DNA of 64,000 nt from Algisphaera agarilytica (GCF_014207595.1 NZ_JACHGY010000001.1:2052836-2116835), one strand, 5' to 3'. Positions 48,423 through 57,323 are shown, counted from the stretch's first letter. Program-made: numbers and translations. The notes: generated by a model not told the origin, from the sequence alone.

Positions 48423-48998
48423 CTACGCGTCGAACGCCTCGGCATCGGGGTCGAGGTGCTGCCAACCCTTGGCGGCGGCTTCGCGCATCACCGAGTCGAT
48501 CCGGCGGGCGACGGTCGACCCGCCGGTTGAGCCGGACGAGGTCTTGGCGGTCGTGGTTTCAGACGTCGAGGCGTCTTCCCCCGCCGCGGCCTCTTCCTCA
48601 TACGTCGGCAGCAACGCCCGGCTCTCGGCGAGCATCGACGCCAGGATCTTCATCTGTCTGGCATCCCGGGGCCGGGCGACGATCCAGCCCGACGGGCCCA
48701 GCGTTTTCCAGGGGTGTTGCTCGACCCATTGGTATTGCTTGACGACCTCGGCGGCCCGGCCCTCTTCCGGCGTGCCGGGCATCTTGAACTGGCAGTGCCA
48801 GCCGTGGTTCTTGCCGTCGACGATGTAGCACAGCATCTTCGCCCCGCCCGTACGCGACGAGGTCTTCTTCGTGCCACCCCGGCCGACGACTTTATAGACC
48901 CACCCACCCCATTTGATCTCCTCAAACACCCCGGGCAACGCCAACGCGATCTCGGCCATCGACTGGCGGAGCTTCGGGTTGCGTTTGTCCATGGGCAT
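48423..48998 (-). CDS. YjbR/MmcQ-like protein
   Basis: 191 residues from ATG 48998. Contains the strand-rich MmcQ/YjbR-like core: LRQSMAEIALALPGVFEEIK, GGWVYKVVGRGGTKK, GKNHGWHCQFKMPGTPEEGR, HPWKTLGPSGWIVAR, then a Thr/Ser/Glu-rich tail. Family members fold like a double-stranded beta-alpha unit and often bind DNA; role here unknown. No strong ribosome site. Confidence 0.7.
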   Translation of the reverse strand: MPMDKRNPKLRQSMAEIALALPGVFEEIKWGGWVYKVVGRGGTKKTSSRTGGAKMLCYIVDGKNHGWHCQFKMPGTPEEGRAAEVVKQYQWVEQHPWKTLGPSGWIVARPRDARQMKILASMLAESRALLPTYEEEAAAGEDASTSETTTAKTSSGSTGGSTVARRIDSVMREAAAKGWQHLDPDAEAFDA

Positions 48999-49049
48999 GG
49001 GGCAATCATATTCCAAAGCCCCGGCCGATCGACGCCCGATAACCCGGAT

Positions 49050-49331
49050 ATGACCACGCTCGTCTCCGCCATCCGCACCACCGCCCGCGGCGTGCTGGGC
49101 CTGTCGAAGTCCGCGTTGGACCTCGAGCCCGTGCCCGAGGAGATGCTGCGCGACCGCCGGAAGGCTTGTGCCGCCTGCCCCGCGGCGATGCGGACCAAGC
49201 AGCTGGGCGTCGCCTCCTCGGCCGGGAAGCTCCACGTGCTGACGCCGATGAGCACCTGCTCGGTGTGCAAATGCAACCTTCACGCCAAGACCCGTTTGGC
49301 GAGCGAGACCTGCCCCCGGCACCACTGGTAA
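49050..49331 (+). CDS. Cys-rich zinc-ribbon-like small protein
   Basis: 93 residues from ATG 49050. Two Cys pairs close to the C-terminus (CAACP, CSVCKCNLHAKTRL, CPRHHW) form a motif known from small proteins often encoded in phage and planctomycete genomes. N-terminal 35 residues are helical. Possibly a metal-binding or scaffold protein. Followed by leuC after about 110 bp. Confidence 0.6.
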   Translation: MTTLVSAIRTTARGVLGLSKSALDLEPVPEEMLRDRRKACAACPAAMRTKQLGVASSAGKLHVLTPMSTCSVCKCNLHAKTRLASETCPRHHW

Positions 49332-49373
49332 GCCCTTTGCGGGCTCTGAATCAGGATCAGGCGGTTTTTTCGG

Positions 49374-49379
49374 CTATAC
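49374..49379 (+). promoter_or_regulatory. Possible -10 box of leuC
   Basis: TATACT within CGGCTATACTGCTGAAT, 61 bp before the leuC ATG; the region also has a TTTTTT stretch. Tentative. Confidence 0.4.
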
Positions 49380-49440
49380 TGCTGAATCCCCCAATACCAG
49401 CCGTCCCGGCGTCGCCGTGAGACGTTTTTGGAGAGTTGCT

Positions 49441-50916
49441 ATGCCCCGCCCGATGACCATCACCGAAAAGATCTTCGCCGCCCACGCCGGCAAATCCGAA
49501 GTCGCCCCCGGCGACAACGTCTGGGTCGACGTCGACGTCCTCATGACCCACGACGTCTGCGGCCCCGGCACGATCGGCATCTTTAAGCAAGAGTTCGGCG
49601 AAGACGCCAAGGTCTGGGACACCTCCCGCATCCCCATCATCCCCGACCACTACATCTTCACCGCCGACGGCAAGTGCCACCGCAACATCCAGATCCTTCG
49701 CGACTTCGTGAAGGAGCAGGGCATCCAGTACTACTACGACCCCGACTTCCTCGACACCGACGAAGCCTCGGGCATGCCCAACCCCTACCGCGACCCCACC
49801 AAGACCTCGTACAAGGGCGTCTGCCACAAGGCCCTGCCCGAAGAAGGCCACTGCCGTCCGGGTGAGATCCTGCTCGGCACCGACAGCCACACCTGCACCG
49901 CGGGTGCGTTCGGCCAGTTCGCCTCGGGCGTGGGCAACACCGATGCCGCGTTCGTCGTGGGCACCGGCAAGACCTGGCTCAAGACCCCGCCGACCATGAA
50001 GTTCACCTTCCATGGCGAGATCCCACCCTACCTGACCGCCAAGGACCTGATCCTCGCGGTCATCGGCGAGATCGGCGTCGCCGGCGCAACCTACAAGACC
50101 ATGTACTTCGCCGGTGAGGGCATCGGCAGCCTCACGCTTGAAGACCGCATGACCCTGACCAACATGGCCATCGAGGCCGGCGGTAAGAACGGCGTCTGCG
50201 ACGTCGACCAGAAGACCCTCGACTACGTCAACGCCCGTTCCAACCGGCCCGCCGGCAGCACGTTCGAAGGCTCGTCGCGTCACCCCGACATCCCCTACGC
50301 CGACGCGTCGGGCTGGGAGGTCTACACCGACGACCCCGGTGCGTCCTACTGCTTCGAGCACGAATGGGACCTGTCGATCATGGAGCCCATGGTCGCCAAG
50401 CCCCACAGCCCCGACAACAAAGACACCGCCCGCAACTGCTCGCACGTCGAGCTCGACCAGGCCTACCTCGGCAGCTGCACCGGCGGCAAGATCACCGACA
50501 TGATCTTCGCGGCCAACATCCTCCGCGGCAACAGCGTCAAGATCCCCACCTTCGTCGTGCCCGGCTCGACCGAAGTCCACCAGGACATGCTCACCCTCGG
50601 CCTCGACGGCGAACCCGTCCGCGACGGCGAGCCCTCGGTCTACCAAGCCCTCGAAGAGGCCGGCTGCACCATGGGCCCGTCGGGCTGCTCCGCCTGCTTG
50701 GGTGGCCCGAGCGACACCTTCGGCCGTCTCAACGAGCCCAAGGCCTGCATCAGCTCGACCAACCGCAACTTCCCCGGCCGGATGGGCCACAAAGAAGCCG
50801 GCGTCTACCTCGCCAGCCCGCTGACCGTCGCCGCCAGCGCCCTGACCGGCAAGGTCACCGACCCCCGCGAGTTCGTCAGCGAACCCATCCTCACCGGCAA
50901 CGCCGGCGTGGTGTAA
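49441..50916 (+). CDS. leuC: 3-isopropylmalate dehydratase large subunit (aconitase family)
   Basis: 491 residues from ATG 49441 (ribosome site GGAGAG). Aconitase signatures: GTDSHTCTAGAFGQFASGVGNTD, YLGSCTGGKITDM (first Fe-S cysteine) and GPSGCSACLGGPSDTF (two further cysteines), NRNFPGRMG. It isomerises isopropylmalate in leucine synthesis; homoaconitase activity cannot be excluded. No leuD is adjacent. The gene ends at a strong hairpin. Confidence 0.9.
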   Translation: MPRPMTITEKIFAAHAGKSEVAPGDNVWVDVDVLMTHDVCGPGTIGIFKQEFGEDAKVWDTSRIPIIPDHYIFTADGKCHRNIQILRDFVKEQGIQYYYDPDFLDTDEASGMPNPYRDPTKTSYKGVCHKALPEEGHCRPGEILLGTDSHTCTAGAFGQFASGVGNTDAAFVVGTGKTWLKTPPTMKFTFHGEIPPYLTAKDLILAVIGEIGVAGATYKTMYFAGEGIGSLTLEDRMTLTNMAIEAGGKNGVCDVDQKTLDYVNARSNRPAGSTFEGSSRHPDIPYADASGWEVYTDDPGASYCFEHEWDLSIMEPMVAKPHSPDNKDTARNCSHVELDQAYLGSCTGGKITDMIFAANILRGNSVKIPTFVVPGSTEVHQDMLTLGLDGEPVRDGEPSVYQALEEAGCTMGPSGCSACLGGPSDTFGRLNEPKACISSTNRNFPGRMGHKEAGVYLASPLTVAASALTGKVTDPREFVSEPILTGNAGVV

Positions 50917-50943
50917 CGGCACCCATAATTCTTCCGCTACCCC

Positions 50944-51030
50944 GCGAGCCGGGCCGTATCGGCCCGGTTCTTTTATGCGCACACCATGCTCACTCCCACC
51001 CGTCCGGGGCGACACGCCCCGGCTCGCCGC
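50944..51030. repeat. Palindromic repeat unit (RAYT-associated), upstream copy
   Basis: Two hairpins: GAGCCGGGCCGTATCGGCCC plus GG followed by TTCTTTTA, and later GGGGCGACACGCCCC with GGCTCGCC. The first, with its T-rich tail (50949-50974), also acts as the leuC terminator. The same words are found at 51369-51400 and 51682-51734. Confidence 0.8.
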
Positions 51031-51074
51031 CGTTGCGCTTCCGTTTGTCGTAGACGACCGCTATCCTCGACCCC

Positions 51075-51635
51075 ATGCCGGGGCCGCCTCTCAAACTCGA
51101 TCCTGCGCGTCGCAGTTGGCACATCACCTTCGGCACCTACGCCACCCGTCTCCATAACGACCCGCGCCCCACGATCGATCGCCGGCACAACCAACCTGAC
51201 ACACCTTTCCCACCACCCGACCCCGACAAACAGCAAGCCCCCGCGAATGCCCCGGTCTACCTCACCCGCGACCAATGTCTCCACATCGAAAACGCCCTGC
51301 CGGCCATCTGTGACCGAGGTAACTGGACCTACCGCACCAGCGCCGCCCCCTGCGACATATAGCCCCCAAGCGAGCCGGGCCGTGTCGGCCCGGTTCCTCC
51401 AGCTCTCATAGGCCACCACGTCCACCTCCTCCTCGACGCCCCGCGCGACAAAGCCCCCAAAGCCATCCGTCAATGGGCTAAGCGTTGGCTCACCGAATCA
51501 CTGAACGACAAATTCGCCAAACCGCCTCAAGGTTGGTGGGCTGAAGGTGGCTCTACTAAACCCGTCACCGAAGAAAGCTATCGCCGCAACGTGATCCGCT
51601 ATATCGAGCGTCAGCGCACCACCCCGCCCGATTGA
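51075..51635 (+). pseudogene. REP-associated tyrosine (Y1/IS200-like) transposase, interrupted
   Basis: Begins MPGPPLKLDPARRSWHITFG and reads through VYLTRDQCLHIENALPAICD to an in-frame TAG at 51360-51362, after which the same frame continues with GHHVHLLLDAPRDKAPKAI and YRRNVIRYIERQR. GHHVHLLL is the HUH motif and the later Tyr is the candidate catalytic residue of RAYT. The interrupting segment (51363-51410) contains a palindromic repeat like those on each side, so the element has inserted into its own transposase gene. No complete IS ends are seen. Confidence 0.8.
51369..51400. repeat. Palindromic repeat copy inside the RAYT gene
   Basis: AGCGAGCCGGGCCGTGTCGG plus CCCGG, the same word as at 50944 and 51682, located between the CDI and GHHVHLLL segments of the transposase. 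Confidence 0.8.
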
Positions 51636-51681
51636 ACCGCCACGCCCATCCTGCCGCACAATGCAATGACATCGCACTTCA

Positions 51682-51734
51682 AGCGAGCCGGGCCGTATCG
51701 GCCTGGACCCGGAGCGACACGCTCCGGCTCGCAC
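51682..51734. repeat. Palindromic repeat unit, downstream copy
   Basis: GCGAGCCGGGCCGTATCGGC then CTGGACCCGGAGCGACACGCTCCGGCTCGC: two hairpins flanked by GCGAGCC/GGCTCGC, matching the upstream unit. Together they bracket the transposase remnant. Confidence 0.8.
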
Positions 51735-51796
51735 AACGCCGAAAATTTAAGCCGTGGAAAATATCCTCGCCTTGCTCTATGTCTTGGCCCCCGCGC

Positions 51797-51826
51797 AACT
51801 GTGCCATCTGGGGAGATGGCACAGTT
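51797..51826. repeat. AACTGTGCCAT hairpin, copy 1
   Basis: Arms AACTGTGCCATCT / AGATGGCACAGTT with a GGGG loop. Other copies at 51909, 52120 (degenerate), 52194 and 52228. Confidence 0.85.
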
Positions 51827-51908
51827 AGCCTCCTCCGGACTGGAATTGTTCGTCACGGTGAAGCGGTACCCAATGAACCACCTTCCTTAAACCTCCGCCC
51901 GCCATCGC

Positions 51909-51938
51909 AACTGTGCCATTTCGCCAGATGGCACAGTT
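51909..51938. repeat. AACTGTGCCAT hairpin, copy 2
   Basis: Arms AACTGTGCCAT / ATGGCACAGTT, middle TTCGCCAG; identical to copy 5 (52228-52257). Confidence 0.85.
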
Positions 51939-52119
51939 ATCGCAAGCCCGATCTGCGATTCGTACTCCCTTTGGGTATCACGGTCTACACACAGCCCGCA
52001 AGGATTTTATACGTGACAGGACGCGTATAGAAGCTTGTCTGGCAATCAATAAGACGTCTTGTAAGTCGATCGCGGTGCTGGATCGTTTACATCTTGGAGG
52101 AAAACGTGGCCGCGAGCTC

Positions 52120-52150
52120 AACACTGCCATTTCGCGTAGATGGCAACCTT
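52120..52150. repeat. AACTGTGCCAT hairpin, copy 3 (degenerate)
   Basis: AACACTGCCAT / ATGGCAACCTT; several mismatches but clearly related. Confidence 0.55.
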
Positions 52151-52193
52151 GCGAGATCGACATGGCCATGGTGTTCACGTGCAGGCCTTGCGC

Positions 52194-52223
52194 AACTGTG
52201 CCATGTCGTGGGATGGCACACAT
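52194..52223. repeat. AACTGTGCCAT hairpin, copy 4
   Basis: AACTGTGCCAT GTCGTGGG ATGGCACA; its right arm ends in CAT in place of GTT. Copy 5 starts four bases later. Confidence 0.8.
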
Positions 52224-52227
52224 GCGC

Positions 52228-52257
52228 AACTGTGCCATTTCGCCAGATGGCACAGTT
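52228..52257. repeat. AACTGTGCCAT hairpin, copy 5
   Basis: Same 30-base unit as copy 2, arms AACTGTGCCAT / ATGGCACAGTT. Confidence 0.85.
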
Positions 52258-52346
52258 GTCGGTGGCACGCCTCGGAATCACGGTAAGCCGCGGGGGATGT
52301 TCAGCAGGGCGGGCCGAAAGCGGGGTGGGGTGATATCCTATGAACC

Positions 52347-54101
52347 ATGATGAAGATGACTACACGGGTGTTGTTGGCGGCGGCTCTGGGGATGCAGCTC
52401 ACGGCGTGCGTTGGGCCGTTGGATCAGTACGGCGGGGCGGACGCGTCGCTGCGGAACGCGGTCGTGGTCGAGCACCGCAAGCACTTGCTTGCCCTGGCGG
52501 ATGAAGAGGGCGGGGGCGTGGTCATCGAGGTGCAACGCGACACCAGTGACGTGGAAGAACGCTTGGACCAAGAGCGGGTCGACGAGCTGAACGAGATCAG
52601 CGGGGCGTCGGCGTATGTGGGGGTGAAGGTCGAGCCGGGCGTGGACCTGGCGGGGCAAGACGATTTGAAAGTGGTGCGGGTGTCGCTGGACGAAGCGATC
52701 GCGATGGCGGTCGCGGGCAACCTGGATTTGGAAGTCGCCCGGCTGACGCCGAAGATCGCCGAGCAGCAAGTCATCCAAGCCGAGGCGGCGTTCGACAGCG
52801 TGTTCTTCGCCGACCTGGACTGGCAGAAGCTCGACACCCCGCAGCCCGACGGCGTCACGCCCGGCCTGAGCAACGACATCCAGCAGGAGAACATCAGCCT
52901 GAACACCGGCGTGCGGAAGCTGCTGACCACCGGCGGTACGCTGCAGGTCGAAACCACGATCGACAACCAGGAGCGGACGCCGTCGTTCTTCAACGTGAAT
53001 GATTTCTACGACGCGGATTTGCTGGCGTCGCTGAACCAGCCGTTGCTGCGGAACTTCGGGTCGGAGGTGACCACGTCGCAGATCGTCTTGGCAAAAAACG
53101 CCGAGGAAGACGCGGACGAGCAGCTGCGTCAGGCGATGAACGAGTTAGTCAATAACGTCGAAGCGGCGTACTGGAACCTGGATTTGGCCCGCCGTCAGGT
53201 GCTGATCCAGCAGCGGCTGCTCGACCGCACGATCGCCGAGCGCGACCGTTTGGAAGACCGGGCGGACTTTGATGTGAGTCCCGTGCGGATCACCGAGGCG
53301 AACAGCCGGGTGGAGCTGCGGCGGTCGGATCTGATCCGGGTGCGGGCGGCGGTGCGTGAGGCGTCGGACCAACTCAAACGGCTGATCAACTCCGAGGAGT
53401 TGGCGTTGGCCGACGAGACGCTGGTGCTGCCCAACGATGCGCCGGTGGACGCGGCGATCAGCTTCAGTTTGCTGGACTCGGTCACGACAGCGCTCGAGCG
53501 TCGGCCGGAGCTGGCGCGGTCGTTGTTGGCGATCAGCGACGCGGAGGTGCGTCAGCGCTTGGCGGACAACGCGGTGCTGCCGCAGCTGGACCTGACCGCG
53601 GCGATCGGGCTGAACGGGATCGATGAGGACGAGTGGATCGACGCGTATGGCGATTTGGCCGACGGCGACTACATCGACTACATCCTCGGCCTGAGTTTCG
53701 AGCAGCCCATCGGCAACCGCAGCGCCAAGGCGTTGGCGGGCCAGCGGGCCTTCGAGCGCAACCAAGCGGTCGTGGCGTATCGCCGGGACGCGCAGGACGT
53801 GGTGCTGGAGGTGAAGAACGCGTTGCGTGACGTGCTGACCAACTACGAGCTGGTCGGGGCCACGCGGGCGGCCCGCTGGGCGGCGGCGGATAGCCTGCGG
53901 TCGATCAACGTGCAGGAAGAGGTCGGCGTGGCGCTGACCGACGAGTTCTTGCTCGACCTGAAACTCAACGCCCAGGAACGCTTGGCGGATGCGGAGTTCC
54001 AGGAAGCCCAGGCGTTGGCGAACTACATGATCGCGATCGCCGAGATGGAGCGGGCCAAGGGCGTGCTCATCGATCGTTACGGCATCGAAGTGACGGACTG
54101 A
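52347..54101 (+). CDS. TolC-family outer-membrane efflux lipoprotein
   Basis: 584 residues. Lipoprotein signal MMKMTTRVLLAAALGMQLTAC (lipobox LTAC). TolC-like repeated helical coils follow: VSLDEAIAMAVAGNLDLEVARL, VNNVEAAYWNLDLARRQVLI and the second half ALTDEFLLDLKLNAQERLADAEFQEAQALANYM. It would form an outer-membrane channel for export with inner-membrane partners, none of which are in the window. The long N-terminal stretch before the helices is acidic. Confidence 0.85.
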   Translation: MMKMTTRVLLAAALGMQLTACVGPLDQYGGADASLRNAVVVEHRKHLLALADEEGGGVVIEVQRDTSDVEERLDQERVDELNEISGASAYVGVKVEPGVDLAGQDDLKVVRVSLDEAIAMAVAGNLDLEVARLTPKIAEQQVIQAEAAFDSVFFADLDWQKLDTPQPDGVTPGLSNDIQQENISLNTGVRKLLTTGGTLQVETTIDNQERTPSFFNVNDFYDADLLASLNQPLLRNFGSEVTTSQIVLAKNAEEDADEQLRQAMNELVNNVEAAYWNLDLARRQVLIQQRLLDRTIAERDRLEDRADFDVSPVRITEANSRVELRRSDLIRVRAAVREASDQLKRLINSEELALADETLVLPNDAPVDAAISFSLLDSVTTALERRPELARSLLAISDAEVRQRLADNAVLPQLDLTAAIGLNGIDEDEWIDAYGDLADGDYIDYILGLSFEQPIGNRSAKALAGQRAFERNQAVVAYRRDAQDVVLEVKNALRDVLTNYELVGATRAARWAAADSLRSINVQEEVGVALTDEFLLDLKLNAQERLADAEFQEAQALANYMIAIAEMERAKGVLIDRYGIEVTD

Positions 54102-54171
54102 TCGAGAGTGGTCGAGCGTCGATCTGCGATCGACAGCTAAACGGGGGAGGGTTTTGCGCCTAGCATCGGGT

Positions 54172-55029
54172 ATGCGAAGCGTCCTCTCTGCTGTGATCGT
54201 GTTGTTGGTTACGTGTTCGACCGGGTGCATCAACCCGTTGCCTTCGTCCTTGCCCAGCGACGTGTCGGACCCCGCGGCGTTGGAGCTGTTGCGGGCCTCG
54301 GCCGAGGCGCACGGGGGTGACGCAACGTTTGCTGAGGTCGCGGCGATCAACGTGAGCTACGACGGCGAATGGCTCAACAACGTGTGGAATCTTCAGCCGA
54401 TGCTGGTCGACCGCGAACACCGCAAGTCGTCGGTGGAGCGGATTGAATACGGAAGCGGTTGGCCGGTGGTCACGCAAACCCACACCGGGCCGGCGGGGGC
54501 GACCAAGGATGTGCGTTGGCCCGCGGCGGATCCGGCGGGCGAGACGTATGGCGGCGGGGCCTCGGTGAGGTATGCGGGCAACCGCGTGGAAGACCCTGAA
54601 GAGGGGGTCCGCGTGGAAGAAGCCGCGGCGATGGTCGCGGAGGCGTACCGGATGTTCTTGACCGGGCCGTTCTACTTCACGCAGCGCGGCGGTGAGATGA
54701 CCGCGGTGATGGCATCGGCCGACACGGTGCTCGGCGCGACCTGCGACGTGGTATTGGTCGAGCTGCGTCCAGGCTTCGGCACCTCGAAAGTAGACCGCGT
54801 TGAGATCGCGATCGATCAGGAGACGCAATATGTCCGCCGGGTGCGGTTCAGCTTGGATGGGTTCCGCAAGACGCGTGGGGCGACGGCGGATGTTGAGTTC
54901 AGCAACTTCGTTGAACGCGAAGGTCTGGTCTTCCCCACCGAGTTTCTCGAGATCGTCGTGCACCCGATCAATCGTGAGGTGCACCGTTGGTGGGTGACGG
55001 ACCTGAGTGTTGAGCTGAAGTCGGAATGA
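54172..55029 (+). CDS. Lipoprotein with LolA-like fold, unknown function
   Basis: 285 residues from ATG 54172 (a TTG at 54154 is less likely). Lipoprotein signal MRSVLSAVIVLLVTCSTGC. The mature part has the open beta-barrel-like pattern of LolA relatives: AAINVSYDGEWLNNVWNLQP, TVLGATCDVVLVELRPGFGTS and VRRVRFSLDGFRKTRGATADVEFSNF. It overlaps no other gene; convergent with cysC. Resembles the gene at 10316-11128 in overall design. Confidence 0.75.
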   Translation: MRSVLSAVIVLLVTCSTGCINPLPSSLPSDVSDPAALELLRASAEAHGGDATFAEVAAINVSYDGEWLNNVWNLQPMLVDREHRKSSVERIEYGSGWPVVTQTHTGPAGATKDVRWPAADPAGETYGGGASVRYAGNRVEDPEEGVRVEEAAAMVAEAYRMFLTGPFYFTQRGGEMTAVMASADTVLGATCDVVLVELRPGFGTSKVDRVEIAIDQETQYVRRVRFSLDGFRKTRGATADVEFSNFVEREGLVFPTEFLEIVVHPINREVHRWWVTDLSVELKSE

Positions 55030-55031
55030 GG

Positions 55032-55655
55032 TCAGATCACGCCGTGGGCTTTGAGGGCTTCGACCACGGCGGCGGCGGAATCTTCGAGCGGCATCTCGTG
55101 GGTCTTGAGATGGATCTCGGGTGACTCGGGTGCTTCGAACGGAGCGCTGATGCCGGTGAAGTCTTTGATCTCGCCGGCCCGGGCTTTCTTGTACAGCCCC
55201 TTGGGGTCGCGGGACTCGGCGACCTCGACCGGGACATCGACAAAGGCTTCGAGGAAACTGAGTTTGGGCTCGGCTGATTCGTGTAGGCCGCGCACGAGTT
55301 GGCGGGCTTCGCGGTAGGGGCTGACGAAGGAGCAGAGGCAGATCATGCCGGAGTCGGCGAAGAGCTTGGCGACCTCGCCGATGCGGCGGATGTTCTCGTC
55401 GCGGTCTTCGGGGCTGAAACCGAGGTTGCTGCACAGGCCGTAGCGGACGTTGTCGCCGTCGAGGCGGTAGACGTGTCGGCCCTGTTCGATGAGCAGTTTT
55501 TCCACGGCCACGGCGACGGTGGACTTGCCGCTGCCCGAGAGCCCGGTGAACCAGACGGTCGCGCCGCGTTGGCCCATGTTGGCTTGGCGGGCTTCGGGGG
55601 AGACCTGGCCGGCGTGCCAGGTGATGTTGGTCGAGGTGGGGGAGTTGTCGCTCAT
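55032..55655 (-). CDS. cysC: Adenylylsulfate kinase (APS kinase)
   Basis: 207 residues from ATG 55655. Walker A TGLSGSGKSTVAVAVEKLL, DGDNVRYGLCSNLGFSPEDR, and CLCSFVSPYREARQ, FVDVPVEVAESRDPKGLYKKA, all typical of CysC. It phosphorylates APS to PAPS, the donor used by the sulfotransferase at 30142-31167; no linked sulfate adenylyltransferase is present, so the partner is elsewhere. Confidence 0.94.
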   Translation of the reverse strand: MSDNSPTSTNITWHAGQVSPEARQANMGQRGATVWFTGLSGSGKSTVAVAVEKLLIEQGRHVYRLDGDNVRYGLCSNLGFSPEDRDENIRRIGEVAKLFADSGMICLCSFVSPYREARQLVRGLHESAEPKLSFLEAFVDVPVEVAESRDPKGLYKKARAGEIKDFTGISAPFEAPESPEIHLKTHEMPLEDSAAAVVEALKAHGVI

Positions 55656-55781
55656 GGGACGGGCATGGTACCGGCTAAGGGGGCGGGGGAGGAAATCTTC
55701 GGCGTTCTCCGATATAAACGGGGATCGGGGCTTGCGACAGGGACGCCGCCCGGCCGTGTCCCGCTTGGAGAGACCAACACG

Positions 55782-56309
55782 ATGAGCATGAATCTGACGA
55801 CCGACTTTGAAGAAGCCATCCGCCCCGTGCTGGATGCGCTGCCTTTCGAGATGGCCCTGCGCCGCCTGGTGGTCGACGGCCCCAGCGAGCACACCGAAGC
55901 CTCGGCCGCCGTCGCCAAGGCGATCCAAGACCCCGCCGTGGCTGAGCGCCCCGACCTCATCGCCGGGCTTTGGATGTACGTGGACGAGCTCGACAAGTCC
56001 CACGAAGCCAGCCAAGACCTCAACACGCCGACGGGTTCGTACTGGCACGCCATCATGCACCGCCGCGAGGGCGATTTTTCGAACTCCAAGTATTGGCTCA
56101 GCCGTGCCGTGCACCACCCGGCCATGGGCCTGATCGACCTCACCGGCGGCGGCGCGGGCTCGGGCACCGCGGTCGCCGCGTACGACGCGGTGGACTTCGT
56201 CGACCGGGTCCAACGCGCCCACGAACGCGAAGATGGCTTCCACCCCGAACTCGTCTCCGCTCAATGCAAAGAGTGGAAGGCGTTGTTCGAGTGGTGCATC
56301 CACCAGTAA
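55782..56309 (+). CDS. Hypothetical protein
   Basis: 175 residues from ATG 55782 with GGAGAG ahead. Features a GSYWHAIMHRREGDFSNSKYWL motif and a Gly-rich GGGAGSGTAVAAYDAVDF stretch, which suggests an enzyme-like active-site loop, but no family is certain. Cytoplasmic. Confidence 0.7.
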   Translation: MSMNLTTDFEEAIRPVLDALPFEMALRRLVVDGPSEHTEASAAVAKAIQDPAVAERPDLIAGLWMYVDELDKSHEASQDLNTPTGSYWHAIMHRREGDFSNSKYWLSRAVHHPAMGLIDLTGGGAGSGTAVAAYDAVDFVDRVQRAHEREDGFHPELVSAQCKEWKALFEWCIHQ

Positions 56310-56317
56310 AGGCAGAG

Positions 56318-56398
56318 GGATGAGTGAACAGTGACGAGTGATGAGTACAAGGCAATGCGCCGTTGTACTTATCACTGTTCACTCGTCACTCATCACTG
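56318..56398. repeat. Inverted repeat of AGTGATGAGT words
   Basis: Left arm GATGAGTGAACAGTGACGAG...TACAA and right arm TTGTACTTATCACTGTTCAC...CACTG are inverse of each other around a 14-base loop. Lies between two convergent genes. Confidence 0.78.
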
Positions 56399-56406
56399 AA
56401 ACACGT

Positions 56407-57246
56407 TTACGTGTTTCGGAAGTGCGTCGCGATGACCATGACGTCGTAGAGCGCGTGGGTGGCGGCGACGATGCCGAAGCCGCGGTAGACGTAGATGGCC
56501 GCGAAGTACAGCCCCGCCAAGGTGTAGAACGCGAATCGGCCCCACTCCAGGCTGTCCCACTGCCACGGGTAATGGCTGTCGAAGGGGTGGTAGAGCGCAA
56601 ACAGGATCGCGGAGATCGCGATCGCCCCGCCGGCCGACCAGCTCTTGGGCAGGGCCAACACGTCGCTGAGCAGCATGTGCACGAGCGCGATCACGATCAG
56701 CCGGAAGACCAATTCTTCGTAGATCCCCGCACCGATCGAAAAGATCACGCCCTGCCGCCAGGACTCGACACCGTCCAACCCGCTGGCGAGCATGGGTAGC
56801 CAGCCGGCGGCGCCCACCATGGCGGTCGCTTCCGTGGGCGGCCGGGTCATCATGATGCTGAAGATGAACAGCGGCGCCGCGAGGATCGCCGACTCGATGA
56901 GCATGACCAGGTACAACCGCGGCTCGGGCTTCCACGGGTCCCGCCGGGCGAAGTGCCAGCACAGCAAGATCACCGCCGTCGCGATGCCCGGCAGGTAGTA
57001 GCCGGTGACGCCGGTCCACTCGAAGAACCGCCCGAGCATGCGCTCGGCATAGATCTGCGGCAGACGTTCATCGCCCTCGGGCGCAAACATGACCGCCCCG
57101 AGTTCATAGCCCAATAGCAACGGCAGCAAGAAATACAGCGACTGCAACGGCCAGAGCGTCCTCTCCCAGTAGGACGTCACCTGGTGCCGGGGCGACTTGT
57201 CGTCGAGTCGTTTGCGTTGGTGGCCGCGCGTTTCCATGAGGGGCAT
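56407..57246 (-). CDS. CPBP-family intramembrane metalloprotease
   Basis: 279 residues from ATG 57246 (ATG 57237 also possible), with about eight hydrophobic segments. CPBP motifs: EELVFRLI (Glu-Glu pair), FALYHP (Arg/His region) and THALYDVM near the C-terminus. Members are membrane proteases, some for bacteriocin or abortive functions, but most have housekeeping or unknown roles. Its start lies against an inverted repeat of GATTTGGCGA words. Confidence 0.85.
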   Translation of the reverse strand: MPLMETRGHQRKRLDDKSPRHQVTSYWERTLWPLQSLYFLLPLLLGYELGAVMFAPEGDERLPQIYAERMLGRFFEWTGVTGYYLPGIATAVILLCWHFARRDPWKPEPRLYLVMLIESAILAAPLFIFSIMMTRPPTEATAMVGAAGWLPMLASGLDGVESWRQGVIFSIGAGIYEELVFRLIVIALVHMLLSDVLALPKSWSAGGAIAISAILFALYHPFDSHYPWQWDSLEWGRFAFYTLAGLYFAAIYVYRGFGIVAATHALYDVMVIATHFRNT

Positions 57247-57248
57247 TG

Positions 57249-57321
57249 GGCGATCGGGTGATTTGGCGATTTCGTGATTGATTCCAATCGCCAAATCGCA
57301 CAATCACCAAATCACGAAATG
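57249..57321. repeat. Inverted repeat of GATTT/AAATC words
   Basis: GGGTGATTTGGCGATTTCGT and, after a short loop, AATCGCCAAATCGCACAATC then ACCAAATCACGAAAT; copies of these words also flank the four-helix-bundle gene (59384-59400 and 59757-59793) and end in the apt gene 3' side. Confidence 0.7.
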
Positions 57322-57323
57322 AA

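Larger units (their letters stand above)
51636..52346. other. Gene-free region with palindromic repeats
   Basis: Contains the downstream RAYT-type repeat (51682-51734) and a cluster of AACTGTGCCAT hairpins (51797-52257). I see no credible gene, tRNA or promoter. Sequence is moderately AT-rich near 52000. Confidence 0.6.

Noticed and set aside
51797-52257. CRISPR array
   Set aside because: Units are palindromic, irregularly spaced, and without uniform spacers or cas genes.
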